From Psychrobacter sp. JB385 (GTDB taxonomy: Bacteria > Pseudomonadota > Gammaproteobacteria > Pseudomonadales > Moraxellaceae), in assembly GCF_900163785.1 (NCBI RefSeq), contig NZ_FUKN01000005.1:186001-250000 (forward strand): a stretch of DNA of 64,000 nucleotides, written 5' to 3'. Under the pieces are notes generated by a model. That model was given only the letters and a program-made list of their open reading frames with translations, ran no database searches and was not told the DNA's origin. Of the stretch, positions 19,152 to 28,847 are shown piece after piece. The number at the start of each line of letters is the position of its first letter. The stretch's first letter is position 1. Position numbers and translations under genes: made by a program.

Positions 19152-20219
19152 TTATTGAGTTAAGTCGTCGTTTTCTAACACTAAAACTGCTGCATTAGGC
19201 ACGGATAAAGTCAAGATCGCCTCTTGAAATAGGGAGTTAGCCCGAAACTGGTTTTCTATGTCTTCAAATTTTTGGGCAAGCTCTTTTTCTTTTTGGTTAC
19301 CAGCAATATCTACAGCTGCCACCATAAATATTTTTTTGGGCCCTACCCATTCTAAATGTAGATACGACACACTGTCTATGTCTGGATGAGTGAGTAACTC
19401 ATTTAGGGCATAATCGTGTATTTTTTTAGACACTTTATAACCGACCAAGAAGTCTCGGTTACGACTGATTAAGAAGATAGCCACTGCACCCAATAACAAT
19501 CCGACAATGATAGAACCTAATGCATCCCAAAACGGCTCGCCTGTGTAGGCATGCATACCCATCGCTGCTGCTGCAATGATCAAACCTGTCACCGCCGCCA
19601 AATCCTCAAAAAACACCCCACGCAACGTTGGGTTTGAAGTACTAACCACATAACCGATAGCGCTCACATTCATGGCTTGACCATGTTTTTTGCTTTGCAA
19701 GTATGCTTGGACGAGCGAAAACCCTTCTAATAAAAAAGCGACCGCCAACACAATAAATCCGATGGTATAGTTAGTCTCACTCTCCGCTGCATTCCACTCG
19801 GTGATACCCGTATAAATGGAGACGATAGAGCCTGCCATGAATACCCCAAAAGCTGCAATCATCGACCAGACGTACGACTCCTTACCATAACCCAAAGGAT
19901 GACTCACATCAGCAGGTTTTACTGCCTTTTTTTCGGCCACAATCAATAAGGTACCATTGCCTGCATCTGCCCAAGAATGCGCAGATTCTGCAATCATAGA
20001 AGCGGAACCTGTCATAAATGCGGCTATTGTTTTTGCAATGGCAATAATGACGTTTGCCCCAACGGCAATCAATACAGTAATCAATGAACTAGAATGCTGC
20101 TGGTCGTTATAGTCCGCCATGGAACCGTTGCTGATTTTACTAGTACCGCGTACACCGCGCGATATTGGTTGAACGGGCGCAGAACGGTGTGAATTGTTTT
20201 TTGATGATCTTACACTCAT
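19152..20219 (-). CDS. Cation diffusion facilitator family transporter
   Basis: Inner-membrane divalent cation/proton antiporter (zinc, iron or similar) of 355 residues. A 45-residue hydrophilic N-terminus precedes six hydrophobic segments; the metal-site helix has the SAHSWADAGN motif and the HPLGYGKE loop of the family, and the C-terminal cytosolic domain (about 250-355) follows. The sequence style resembles the ZnT9/SLC30A9-like subgroup. Metal specificity cannot be read. It precedes the DUF2059 gene by 32 bases in the same direction. Confidence 0.93.
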   Translation of the reverse strand: MSVRSSKNNSHRSAPVQPISRGVRGTSKISNGSMADYNDQQHSSSLITVLIAVGANVIIAIAKTIAAFMTGSASMIAESAHSWADAGNGTLLIVAEKKAVKPADVSHPLGYGKESYVWSMIAAFGVFMAGSIVSIYTGITEWNAAESETNYTIGFIVLAVAFLLEGFSLVQAYLQSKKHGQAMNVSAIGYVVSTSNPTLRGVFFEDLAAVTGLIIAAAAMGMHAYTGEPFWDALGSIIVGLLLGAVAIFLISRNRDFLVGYKVSKKIHDYALNELLTHPDIDSVSYLHLEWVGPKKIFMVAAVDIAGNQKEKELAQKFEDIENQFRANSLFQEAILTLSVPNAAVLVLENDDLTQ

Positions 20220-20414
20220 AGCAGTCTCAATAAGGTAACCAATGGCTTACCATGGTTTTTACAATGTCTTTATTTTAGTCATGCCTAGTCAGGCTATCTT
20301 AAAAATCCAAATTGAGGATAACCTATTCCCACATATAGTATCAGTGGTTTTTTGGTGTTAGTGGCTCATGATTAAACTTGTATAAAAATTGCGATTTAAC
20401 GATGAGATAGCGCG

Positions 20415-20969
20415 TTACTTTGAGTGTTCCTCATCATCGTAAGTCAGCTCCCCGACCATGTTTTCTAAGTCGCAGCTTGGGCGATGTGAGCTTTCCATGC
20501 GCAAACTTTTACGCTCTAAAGCTGCATCAGCACGGCACTGCTGCATTTTATCTTTAATAATAAGCGGAGGCACAGTCGTAGGCTTACCTTTGTCATCAAT
20601 TGCTACCATCGTAAAATAGCAGCTGTTGGTATGGCGTACCGTACGAGCACGTACATCTTCCGCTTCGACTCGGATACCAATTTCCATTGAAGTATTGCCC
20701 ACATGATTGACGCTGGCAGCAAATGTCACAAGCTCACCCACATAAATGGGTTCACGGAACATAACTTGGTCGACAGACAATGTCACGACGTAACTACCAC
20801 TATAACGGCTGGCACACGCATAGGCGACCTGATCAAGCATTTTGAGCAAATCACCACCATGTACATTGCCAATAAAATTTGCCATGTCAGGCGTCATGAG
20901 AATCGACATATATAGTTCATGGTTCAACGGCGCTTTTTTAGCAGTCGAGCTGGTATTATATTGCGGCAT
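20415..20969 (-). CDS. Acyl-CoA thioesterase (hotdog fold, YciA/BACH type)
   Basis: Hydrolyses acyl-CoA to free acid and CoA in the cytosol. The 184-residue protein has a single hotdog domain (about 15-140) with the typical NFIGNVHGGDLLKMLDQVAY segment containing the catalytic Asp/Asn region and the SVDQVMFREPIYVGELV strand. The tail (about 150-184) is charged and variable. Stand-alone minus-strand gene. Chain-length preference unknown. Confidence 0.92.
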   Translation of the reverse strand: MPQYNTSSTAKKAPLNHELYMSILMTPDMANFIGNVHGGDLLKMLDQVAYACASRYSGSYVVTLSVDQVMFREPIYVGELVTFAASVNHVGNTSMEIGIRVEAEDVRARTVRHTNSCYFTMVAIDDKGKPTTVPPLIIKDKMQQCRADAALERKSLRMESSHRPSCDLENMVGELTYDDEEHSK

Positions 20970-21129
20970 AACGTTCCTTACGATTGTCTAAGACTTATTT
21001 ATTTAAAACTTGTTTAAAACTTATTTGTTTCAGGCAGTACTTGTACCATAGCAGACAGCATAGCGCAGATAGCTACCTATTGGCTAATGGTCTGGGTTAC
21101 ATAAATCCGTATTTTTATAATGGTTTCAA

Positions 21130-21540
21130 TCAGCTTAACCAGTGAAAACGATAGGCAAGCCAAGCAACGATAGCACTGACTGAACCAGTCAAAAAGCCAC
21201 CCCAAACAAAATCCACCAGTGCGGTATCTAATGTAAAACCTTTATACAGTGCCAAATTGGTAAAATCATATGTCCCGTAGGCCATAAGACCAATCAATCC
21301 ACCCAATAAGAAAATATGACCAATCGAAGCACCTGCTTTGATTTGTGGGTATAAAATTAATACGCAAAGCGCCAGTATATAAAACATATAAAACACGCCA
21401 GCAGCGACCATATTGGGTTCATCAGCCAATAAATGACCAATACGCGACTCATAAAAAGCCCCTTTCATGGTCGTGAGCCAAACGGCATCAACGCCCAAGA
21501 AGATGACGACAGCAGCAAGATAGATAAATACATAAGCCAT
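21130..21540 (-). CDS. DUF2177 family membrane protein
   Basis: 136-residue protein with four predicted transmembrane segments and the DUF2177 hallmarks: an early LGVDAVWL in helix 1, the GLIGLMAYGTYDFTNLA loop, and WGG in the last part (FVWGGFLTGS). Function unknown. It is the last gene of a minus-strand series of lipid-modifying genes; DUF2177 genes are known companions of DUF1365 and cyclopropane-synthase-like genes, so a role in membrane lipid modification is inferred. Confidence 0.88.
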   Translation of the reverse strand: MAYVFIYLAAVVIFLGVDAVWLTTMKGAFYESRIGHLLADEPNMVAAGVFYMFYILALCVLILYPQIKAGASIGHIFLLGGLIGLMAYGTYDFTNLALYKGFTLDTALVDFVWGGFLTGSVSAIVAWLAYRFHWLS

Positions 21541-21611
21541 ATCAACGTCCTTTTATTTAAAGTATGTGAATCGCTGCCTACACGGCAACGATCATAATGA
21601 CAACTGTCTTA

Positions 21612-23006
21612 TCAACCGTTAGAGCTATCAAGAGCAGGCAAATCAGCAAAGTGCATCATATCGATATTATCCGGCTTAACTGCCGTCAATTGTACCACGC
21701 CAATTGTCCGCTCTAAAAACCCGCCTTCGCAATAACAAAAGTAAAAATTCCACAAGCGAATAAAGGCATCGTCATAACCCAACGCTTCGATTTCTGTACG
21801 CTGATCCATAAAAGCAGCGCGCCAGTCGCGTAACGTATACGCGTAATCAAAGCCGTAATCGTGCAGCTGTTTGATAACCATGTCCGTCTGCTCAGCGAAC
21901 TGATTGTTGAGCTCTTGGTTGGAGAGTAAACACCCCCCTGGGAAAATATGTGTCTGTATAAAATCCACTGATTCTAGATAATCTTGGTAATTTTGGTCGT
22001 TAAAGGTAATTGCTTGCAATACCATCAACCCTGTTGGCTTAAGCAAACTGTTACACTTGGCAAAAAAAGTTGGTAGATACTCATGTCCAACCGCTTCAAT
22101 CATCTCAATGCTGACCAACTTGTCGTATTGCCCAGTCAACTCACGATAGTCTTGCTTAAGTAAGGTGATTTTATCTGATAGTCCTGCTGCTCGTACTCGG
22201 CGCTGCGCCTCATCATACTGTGCGTCAGAGATGGTGGTTGTGGTGATTTGGCAGCCGTAATGTTTGGCTGCATAAATGGCGAAACCGCCCCACCCTGTGC
22301 CAATTTCTATCACATGATCCTCAGCAGTCAGTTGTAATCGTTGGCAAATAAGTGCCAATTTATGCTGCTGTGCATCAGCCAGTGTTACGTCAGGCGTGCG
22401 ATACACAGCTGACGAATACATCATCGTCTCGTCTAAAAAACGCTGATACATATCATTGCCCAAGTCATAGTGAGCAAGAATGTTTGATTTGGCACCAGAT
22501 TGATCATTGCTGCGTAGTTGATGCTTGGCTTTTTCAAACGCCTTACTCACACCAGCGAAGCGATTTTCTAACTTATTTAACACGGCTAAGTTGCGAGCTG
22601 CCAATCGAATCAGTCCAGTCAAATCATCCGTATCCCACTCAGCGTTGATATAGCTGTCTGCTAATGCAATAGAACCACCGAATAATAATTGACGATAGAC
22701 GGCACTGTCGTGAATCGTTAGCGTGACGTGTAGTGCATGACGGCCGACAGCCGAGCTGCTTGCCGTACTGGTTGCTACGTTACCGAAGCTACTTTTGGTC
22801 GGTGCTTTTTTACCAAACGCTTCGATCAAAGTCAGACTACCGAACTGCATATGTGTTAATGCTCGAAAGATAAGCTTTCTTGCCAATTGATTGACCCCAT
22901 CATTGACAGGTTGCAGAATAGCACTCTCTTTTACTACTTTATTCACCCGTTCAGATAACTTTTCTAATGCTGAAGTAGGTGCGCGGTCGGTCGGTCGTGC
23001 TGGCAT
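21612..23006 (-). CDS. Cyclopropane-fatty-acid synthase-like SAM methyltransferase
   Basis: SAM-dependent methyltransferase acting on unsaturated acyl chains of membrane phospholipids, by family. Of 464 residues, the first 170 form the lipid-interaction region and the C-terminal two thirds the Rossmann methyltransferase with EIGTGWGGFAIYAA as the SAM-binding motif and the QDYRELTGQYDKLVSIEMIE block. The start chosen is the ATG at 23006, with AAGGA ten bases upstream; a TTG three codons earlier is poorly placed. It sits with DUF1365 and FAD-oxidoreductase genes, an arrangement also found in the photooxidative-stress gene set of Rhodobacter sphaeroides, so the product may be a modified (for example methylated or cyclopropanated) fatty acid; this is inference. 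Confidence 0.92.
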   Translation of the reverse strand: MPARPTDRAPTSALEKLSERVNKVVKESAILQPVNDGVNQLARKLIFRALTHMQFGSLTLIEAFGKKAPTKSSFGNVATSTASSSAVGRHALHVTLTIHDSAVYRQLLFGGSIALADSYINAEWDTDDLTGLIRLAARNLAVLNKLENRFAGVSKAFEKAKHQLRSNDQSGAKSNILAHYDLGNDMYQRFLDETMMYSSAVYRTPDVTLADAQQHKLALICQRLQLTAEDHVIEIGTGWGGFAIYAAKHYGCQITTTTISDAQYDEAQRRVRAAGLSDKITLLKQDYRELTGQYDKLVSIEMIEAVGHEYLPTFFAKCNSLLKPTGLMVLQAITFNDQNYQDYLESVDFIQTHIFPGGCLLSNQELNNQFAEQTDMVIKQLHDYGFDYAYTLRDWRAAFMDQRTEIEALGYDDAFIRLWNFYFCYCEGGFLERTIGVVQLTAVKPDNIDMMHFADLPALDSSNG

Positions 23007-23113
23007 CGTATGCAAATCCTTGTCTAAGCTATTTTATGTATGAGTCTTATGATTAAAATATTGTCTAAATATTCAGACAGCAATTAACTTCTTTAATATT
23101 GCTTCTTAAGCGG

Positions 23114-24142
23114 TTACTTTTTAGCATTTGTTCTGCTTTGTTTGCTATTTGCCAATTTTTCATCGTAGTTGACATAAGGCACTTTTTTGATCGCATAGAG
23201 TTTGAACGCATGCCAATAAATACGCCCTAAAGACGTTATGTTCATCAGCGGATTTTGTTTTAAGCTTGTGCGTACCGTCTCATCTGTCATTGGTACACCT
23301 GATATCTTGATACCTGTTTTTAGCACCTCACCGCGCTCATCACTGATATCAATTGCAATGCGAACGTGTAGACCCGAATCTAATTGCGTCTTTATTCCCT
23401 CTTTTTTAGCAGGCTTTACCGTAACCTGCCAACAATACAGCTGATCGATCGGATTAAAAGGTGACACATGAAAGTCTTTATCATGACAAAACTCAGTGTT
23501 TTCACCTTCTAATAAAAACCCATAACAGTGGCGTTTGTCCCATGGTGTATTAGAGACCTCGGCCAATAAGTGAGTGGGCATTTGCTGCTCATCAAAACCC
23601 AAATAAAAATTGACAGGGCTAAAATACAAGCCAGCATTACGGCAAACCACAAGTCCAAGCATATCCCCTACTGGTGCGCTACCAGCATAAATAGTAAACG
23701 CTTGGGTGAGACGCTGATGCAATGCGTGATAGTGATTTGAATCATCATTAATATCACTATCACTTAGGCTATTGATATCTTTTAAATAATCATTGGGACA
23801 AAACTGCTGCAATGCTTTTTTGCTTACTGAAAATAATGGCAGTTTTTTTGCTCGCAAATTCTTTAGCAGTCGCTGCTTTAAAGAGGATTTACCTGATGGC
23901 TGTTTTTTCAAAGCTTGATGCTGATTAAAAATGGGCACACCTATCTCAGGCAATTCCTCTCCCCTGACCAATGCACTGATATTCACGCCCCAATAGCGAT
24001 AAAGATAGGCAAATTTATGCGCACTTGGCAGTAGTCGACTGTGCCAAGTTGTCCCTTCAAACAATTGATGTGACAAAGTGGTAGTGCCTTCAGAAGCTTT
24101 ATGGTTTTTTGGAACATCAGAACACTGAAAGGGGGTGGTCAT
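23114..24142 (-). CDS. DUF1365 domain protein
   Basis: 342-residue protein of the DUF1365 family: the opening HQLFEGTTWHSRLLPSAHKF and the later NAGLYFSPVNFYLGFD are signature segments of the family. No catalytic role is established; the gene almost always accompanies a FAD-dependent amine-oxidase-like gene and a cyclopropane-synthase-like gene, as here. An internal hydrophilic insertion rich in Ser, Asp and Lys (about 90-135) is longer than usual. It is the third gene of the minus-strand cluster, 60 bases after the FAD enzyme gene. Confidence 0.9.
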   Translation of the reverse strand: MTTPFQCSDVPKNHKASEGTTTLSHQLFEGTTWHSRLLPSAHKFAYLYRYWGVNISALVRGEELPEIGVPIFNQHQALKKQPSGKSSLKQRLLKNLRAKKLPLFSVSKKALQQFCPNDYLKDINSLSDSDINDDSNHYHALHQRLTQAFTIYAGSAPVGDMLGLVVCRNAGLYFSPVNFYLGFDEQQMPTHLLAEVSNTPWDKRHCYGFLLEGENTEFCHDKDFHVSPFNPIDQLYCWQVTVKPAKKEGIKTQLDSGLHVRIAIDISDERGEVLKTGIKISGVPMTDETVRTSLKQNPLMNITSLGRIYWHAFKLYAIKKVPYVNYDEKLANSKQSRTNAKK

Positions 24143-24202
24143 ATATATTCTCTTCTGTCACAGGCCATTTTTACGAATATTTCTTACCAAGCATTTTTGT
24201 CA

Positions 24203-25918
24203 TCATTTGGGTTTACGGCGTCCAAATAACCATTTTTTCTTAGTTGCATGAGCATCAGTGGCTGAGATTTGTAAGCGCTCTGCGTAGTCAACCAATTCTT
24301 GATTGGTCGTTGCGATAGCGACCTCGCGCTTATTTAGTTTACGCAACCTTGTATCCGCTTTTATCGGTAAGTCTTTATAACGAAATGGGGTATTCGTACT
24401 ATCCGCATCAGGCAAGTGCGTCGGGTCAACTTCTTCTCTTATATCGATATCATAGCCAAGTGATTGGCATACTTGTAGACCACTGCGTACGCCATCTTCG
24501 TGAAACCCATTAAACCAATAAGCCCCGCAGAAATGCGTGTGTAATCCATTGCCAGAGATACTCGACCATCTGTTTTGAGCGGCAATAGCGGCCTTATCAA
24601 ATACAGGATGACTATAATCAATGCGCTTAATCACTTGCTTGTCATCGATATCATAATTGAGAGTCACCAGATAATTGTGCTTTTTGGTCAGGCGCTGCAA
24701 GATATTCATATGGTACGTGAGCACAGGTTTGACTGGTATTTTACTATTGCTCGTATTGGAGTCGTCACTTACTTCTGTACCCAAGTCATTCTCGTCTATC
24801 AGGTAGTTCCAGCTTGCCCAAGCCAACGGTTTTTTGGGTAAGACGCTGGTGTCGGTATGAAGTATGGCTGTATTGTCAGTAAAACGAAAATGACTCAGGA
24901 CGTCCGTTTCATCCATACTGGCATCTTTGAGAATTTTGAGCGCAGTATCAGAATGACAAGCAAAAATGACTTCATCGAATACCAAATTTTCGCTGCGACT
25001 CTTTGAGTCACCTGTAGTCTGGACTGTCAATACCACTTGATCATGCTCACGTACCACAGATTGTACTGGGCTGTTTACTCGCACCTTGCCGCCTGCTTTA
25101 ATAAAGCGTGGAATCAGCTTATTGACATACTGCTTTGAGCCACCCTTGATCGTAAACCATTGCGGACGATTGACCACATCTAGCAAACCGTGATTATCAA
25201 AGAACTGTGCAAAAAATACCAATGGGAAATCTTGCACTTCATCCAAACTGGTTGACCAAATAGCAGAAACCATTGGCAATAGATAGTTGTCTAAAAACAA
25301 CTCACCGTAGCGTTTTTGAGCAAGATAACCGCCAAGCGTTTGCTCGGTAAAGCTACTAACGTCTTGTCCTTGTACACGCGCCGCTTCATAATCTTGACGA
25401 AGCTGCTTGATGTGCTTATTAAACTGTAAAACATCTTTGATAAACTGCCAAAACTTTGGGTTCAATACATTCTTACGCTGCGACAATAACGTATTTAGCG
25501 TATGACCATTGTACTCAAAATGACGTGCTGTATTTTTTACTGAAAAGCTCATGTCCGTCGCTTGAAACGGTACTTTTAAATCGTACAATAGACGAAAAAA
25601 ATTCGGATAAGTGCGCTCATTAAAAACAATAAACCCTGTGTCTATTGCGCTGGTTTCTGTGTTACTGGCTTTTGACTTTTTGCCATCTTGTAACGACACA
25701 TCAATGGTATTTACATGACCACCGATGTAATCATTGGCTTCAAACACAGTCACATCATGTTCTTCGATTAGATAATGCGCACAAGTCAGCCCTGACACGC
25801 CCGAACCAATAATGGCGATACGCTTTCTAGGTTGGAGCTGATCATCGTTTTTTATCGTTTTGGTATTTTGCTTCGCTGTCTTTGAGTTACGTGCTTGCTT
25901 TAAGCGATGCGACAACAT
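24203..25918 (-). CDS. FAD-dependent amine-oxidase-like oxidoreductase
   Basis: 571-residue flavoprotein. A basic, Lys/Asn/Thr-rich leader (1-31) precedes the Rossmann dinucleotide motif IAIIGSGVSGLTCAHYL (about 34-50) and the EANDYIGGHVNT segment that contacts FAD. The C-terminal GLHTHFCGAYWFNGFHEDGV region is typical of the NAD/FAD-dependent oxidoreductases paired with DUF1365. Likely desaturates or oxidises lipid acyl chains together with the neighbouring methyltransferase, an inference from gene context. Second gene of the cluster after the SDR. Confidence 0.92.
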   Translation of the reverse strand: MLSHRLKQARNSKTAKQNTKTIKNDDQLQPRKRIAIIGSGVSGLTCAHYLIEEHDVTVFEANDYIGGHVNTIDVSLQDGKKSKASNTETSAIDTGFIVFNERTYPNFFRLLYDLKVPFQATDMSFSVKNTARHFEYNGHTLNTLLSQRKNVLNPKFWQFIKDVLQFNKHIKQLRQDYEAARVQGQDVSSFTEQTLGGYLAQKRYGELFLDNYLLPMVSAIWSTSLDEVQDFPLVFFAQFFDNHGLLDVVNRPQWFTIKGGSKQYVNKLIPRFIKAGGKVRVNSPVQSVVREHDQVVLTVQTTGDSKSRSENLVFDEVIFACHSDTALKILKDASMDETDVLSHFRFTDNTAILHTDTSVLPKKPLAWASWNYLIDENDLGTEVSDDSNTSNSKIPVKPVLTYHMNILQRLTKKHNYLVTLNYDIDDKQVIKRIDYSHPVFDKAAIAAQNRWSSISGNGLHTHFCGAYWFNGFHEDGVRSGLQVCQSLGYDIDIREEVDPTHLPDADSTNTPFRYKDLPIKADTRLRKLNKREVAIATTNQELVDYAERLQISATDAHATKKKWLFGRRKPK

Positions 25919-25988
25919 AAAGGCATTCCTATCCGTGTGATTGAGTAATTTTTACTTATTAAACTGCCTATCTAGCAATCATCATGTA

Positions 25989-26726
25989 CTATTTTTTATT
26001 GATTTTTTCACTGACTTGCTGCCAAACCAAATCTGGTAATGTGCCTAGCGCTTTTAATGGTAAGGTCAGCTTTTTAGGAAATTCGATGACTTCATGACCG
26101 CTCTCAATACCATCACGAATGGCTTGACTCGCTTGCTTTGTGGTTTGAATAAATGGCATTGGAAAATCGTTCTGTTTGGTCATCGGCGTTTCAACAAAAC
26201 CAGGCACCACAAGACTGACTGCAACATCATGGGGAGCCAGACTGATTTGTAAGGTTTTCATTAAATAATGAACGGCAGCCTTTGAGCTTCCATAGGCTTC
26301 TGCGCGGGCAAAAGGTACGTAGGCAGAGGCTGAGCCAATACCAACCAAACGACCTTTTGACTCAATCAGCTTAGGTAATACGCCCTCAATGGCATGCGAT
26401 AACGTACCTAGGTTCACTGACATGACTTTCATAAATTTGGCACTATCAAAGTTTGGCATATCCAGATATTCACACATGCCTGCCCCGCAAATGGCTAAAT
26501 CCACTCTGCCAATTTTGCCAAAAGCTTCAATCACTTCTTCTTGATTCATCAAATCCAACTCAATAGTTTCGGCTCCCAATGACTTAAGTTCAGCCAATGC
26601 ATCGTCGTCACGACCAACCGCATAAACGTGATGGTTTTCTGATAAATAGTCTTTAGCCAGTTGATTACCAATACCAGAGGTTGCTCCAGTGATGAGAATG
26701 TGCTGTTTTTCAGTAGATGCTGTCAT
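25989..26726 (-). CDS. Short-chain dehydrogenase/reductase
   Basis: 245-residue NAD(P)-dependent SDR: nucleotide-binding TGATSGIG near the N-terminus, CGAGM for the NxAG position, catalytic Ser in GSASAYVPF and the YGSSK Tyr-Lys pair, then VVPGFVETPM. The ATG at 26726 is preceded by AAGGG nine bases upstream and is preferred to an ATG six codons earlier. It is the first gene of the lipid-modification cluster, 70 bases before the FAD gene. Substrate unknown. Confidence 0.92.
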   Translation of the reverse strand: MTASTEKQHILITGATSGIGNQLAKDYLSENHHVYAVGRDDDALAELKSLGAETIELDLMNQEEVIEAFGKIGRVDLAICGAGMCEYLDMPNFDSAKFMKVMSVNLGTLSHAIEGVLPKLIESKGRLVGIGSASAYVPFARAEAYGSSKAAVHYLMKTLQISLAPHDVAVSLVVPGFVETPMTKQNDFPMPFIQTTKQASQAIRDGIESGHEVIEFPKKLTLPLKALGTLPDLVWQQVSEKINKK

Positions 26727-27184
26727 AATAAGCGCCCTTTTCATTATAATTTTAGTCAGATATTTGCCATTGTCTCAATCGTTAAGTAGCTTTTTCACCT
26801 ACTCATTACTGACTGCAATATTCAAAATATTGGTCAAATATTTTTAAGCTTTTATTCATCTTATTTAATATATCTAAATAATGATAGCGTAAGAGAATGG
26901 ATTTATTGTTGTGGTTTCGAAATTGTGTCATATAGTCATGTCAAATCTTACGTATTCTATCTATCATCACTGTAGTTTTTTTACCCATGTATTTATGTTC
27001 GTGTACTCGTCATCTTCTGTTACCGCCAATATAAGACAGTGCAATGACAGCATGCTACAATCTCTACTGCTACACCCAAAGCGCCTGTGATTGTCAATGG
27101 TCATTAAGCATGGCTTTTACAATAAATTAAAAAGCGCTATCCCTAATAATAGATTTACCCACTCCAATATAAAAAGGATCTCTC
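26727..27184. other. Divergent intergenic region SDR-aminotransferase
   Basis: About 460 AT-rich bases holding promoters for the lipid cluster (minus) and the aminotransferase (plus). No gene and no confident operator was seen. Confidence 0.5.
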
Positions 27185-28387
27185 ATGAGCGAGTTACAAC
27201 TGTCTGACCGCGTTAATAGCATCAAGCCATCACCGACTCTAGCGATTACGAATAAAGCCAAAGAACTAAAAGCGGCTGGTAAAGATATTATTGGTCTAGG
27301 CGCTGGTGAACCAGATTTTGATACGCCAGAACATATCAAAAAAGCAGCAATTGATGCAATCAACAATGGTTTTACCAAATACACTGCTGTCGATGGAACG
27401 CCAGAGCTCAAGAAGGCTATCATTGAGAAGTTTAAGCGCGACAATGACATCAGCTACGAGCCTAACGAAATCCTAGTATCAGTCGGTGGTAAGCAATCGT
27501 TTTTCAACCTTGCGCAAGCTTTCATCAATCCAGGCGATGAAGTCATTATTCCAGCACCATACTGGGTCAGCTATCCCGATATGGTTATCATCGCAGAAGG
27601 CGTGCCTGTCATTGTTAAATGTCCTGCTGAGCAAGACTTCAAAATCACGCCTGAGCAACTAGAAGACGCCATTACTGACAAAACCAAAATGCTGGTATTA
27701 AACAGTCCTTCCAACCCGACTGGTATGATTTATACGCTAGATGAGCTAAAAGCCATCGCTAAAGTACTGAAAAAGCATCCACACGTGTATGTGGCATCAG
27801 ATGATATGTACGAGCATATCCGCTGGACGGGTGATAAGTTCTACAATATCTTGAATGCAGCGCCTGAGCTTAAAGATCGCGCCATTATCTTAAATGGTGT
27901 TTCAAAAGCATATGCAATGACAGGCTGGCGTATTGGCTATGCAGGCGGCCCTGCTAAGCTGATTGGTGCAATGAAAAAAGTACAATCACAGTCAACCTCG
28001 TGCCCAACCTCTATCAGCCAAGTGGCGGCAGAAGTCGCAATCAGTGGCGATCAAAGTGTATTAGAGCCAATGGTAGCGGCGTTTGAGAAGCGTTGCGATT
28101 TGGTTGTAGATGGTTTAAATGCCATCAAAGGTATTACTTGCCTACGTCCTGACGGCGCATTTTACGTCTACCCAGAAATCAAACCTCTGATCAAAGCAGC
28201 TGGTCTATCGTCATGCACTGAATTTTCAGAATGGTTATTAGATAAAGTGGGTGTGGCGGTTGTACCGGGTGATGCCTTCGGTCTTGGTGGTTACATGCGT
28301 ATCTCTTACGCAACCGATGAAGCCACATTAAAAGATGCTTTATCTCGTATCGAAAAAGCGGTTGCTGATTTAGACGTTGCCGAATAA
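27185..28387 (+). CDS. Aspartate aminotransferase (PLP fold type I)
   Basis: Pyridoxal-phosphate enzyme of the class I aminotransferase gamma group that interconverts aspartate and 2-oxoglutarate with oxaloacetate and glutamate; cytosolic dimer. The 400 residues have GAGEPDFDTP near the N-terminus, NSPSNPTG for the substrate carboxylate and ring region, SDDMYEHI with the ring Asp, and the Schiff-base Lys241 in NGVSKAYAMTGWRIGY. AAAAGGATCTCTC precedes the ATG. Specificity for aspartate is the family default; related enzymes also use prephenate. Ends at a strong terminator. Confidence 0.94.
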   Translation: MSELQLSDRVNSIKPSPTLAITNKAKELKAAGKDIIGLGAGEPDFDTPEHIKKAAIDAINNGFTKYTAVDGTPELKKAIIEKFKRDNDISYEPNEILVSVGGKQSFFNLAQAFINPGDEVIIPAPYWVSYPDMVIIAEGVPVIVKCPAEQDFKITPEQLEDAITDKTKMLVLNSPSNPTGMIYTLDELKAIAKVLKKHPHVYVASDDMYEHIRWTGDKFYNILNAAPELKDRAIILNGVSKAYAMTGWRIGYAGGPAKLIGAMKKVQSQSTSCPTSISQVAAEVAISGDQSVLEPMVAAFEKRCDLVVDGLNAIKGITCLRPDGAFYVYPEIKPLIKAAGLSSCTEFSEWLLDKVGVAVVPGDAFGLGGYMRISYATDEATLKDALSRIEKAVADLDVAE

Positions 28388-28427
28388 TTCTTAGCCAGTT
28401 ATTTGTTTTAAAAATATGTTGATAAGT

Positions 28428-28463
28428 AAAGACGCCACATGCGCTCTATGTGGCGTCTTTTTT
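28428..28463 (+). terminator. Aminotransferase gene terminator
   Basis: Perfect stem AAAGACGCCACAT / ATGTGGCGTCTTT with a 7-base loop, then a T run. Confidence 0.93.
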
Positions 28464-28545
28464 GTACGTGTTTTAAGATTTTTGGATAAAAATCTCATAT
28501 TACGTCATTAAAATAACAATTTTGATTAATTATGCAAAAAAACGC

Positions 28546-28573
28546 TTGACGTATTTTTTATCTTTGCTAGAAT
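28546..28573 (+). promoter_or_regulatory. tRNA-Asn promoter
   Basis: TTGACG at 28546-28551 and TAGAAT at 28568-28573 with a 16-base spacer and a TGC extended -10, followed by a GC-rich discriminator typical of stringently controlled tRNA promoters. The tRNA starts 72 bases later. Confidence 0.8.
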
Positions 28574-28645
28574 ACGCCCCACTTAGCAAGAACTCGTTAG
28601 AGACTTCTAAGGCTCGTTGTCAGACAGTAAATGTCTACAGCCTAT

Positions 28646-28721
28646 TCTCCAATAGCTCAGTTGGTAGAGCAACGGACTGTTAATCCGTGTGTCCCTGGTT
28701 CGAGCCCAGGTTGGAGAGCCA
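28646..28721 (+). tRNA. tRNA-Asn (GTT)
   Basis: 76 bases with encoded CCA. Acceptor stem TCTCCAA/TTGGAGA; D-arm AGCTCAGTTGGTAGAGC; anticodon loop CTGTTAA with GTT at 28679-28681; T-arm CCTGG-TTCGAGC-CCAGG. Confidence 0.98.
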
Positions 28722-28776
28722 CATTCTAGTAGTAAATTATTGAGTCATCTTTGATTCGATTATGGCATTTGCCAAG

Positions 28777-28806
28777 ACCCTCATCACTTTGATGAGGGTT
28801 TTTTTA
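28777..28806. terminator. Terminator after tRNA-Asn and tssL
   Basis: Stem ACCCTCATC / GATGAGGGT with an ACTTT loop and T run; serves tRNA-Asn and lies 40 bases past the convergent tssL stop. Confidence 0.88.
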
Positions 28807-28847
28807 TGGTTTAAGCATTTTACCTTTGACACTATTTTGCATAGCCA

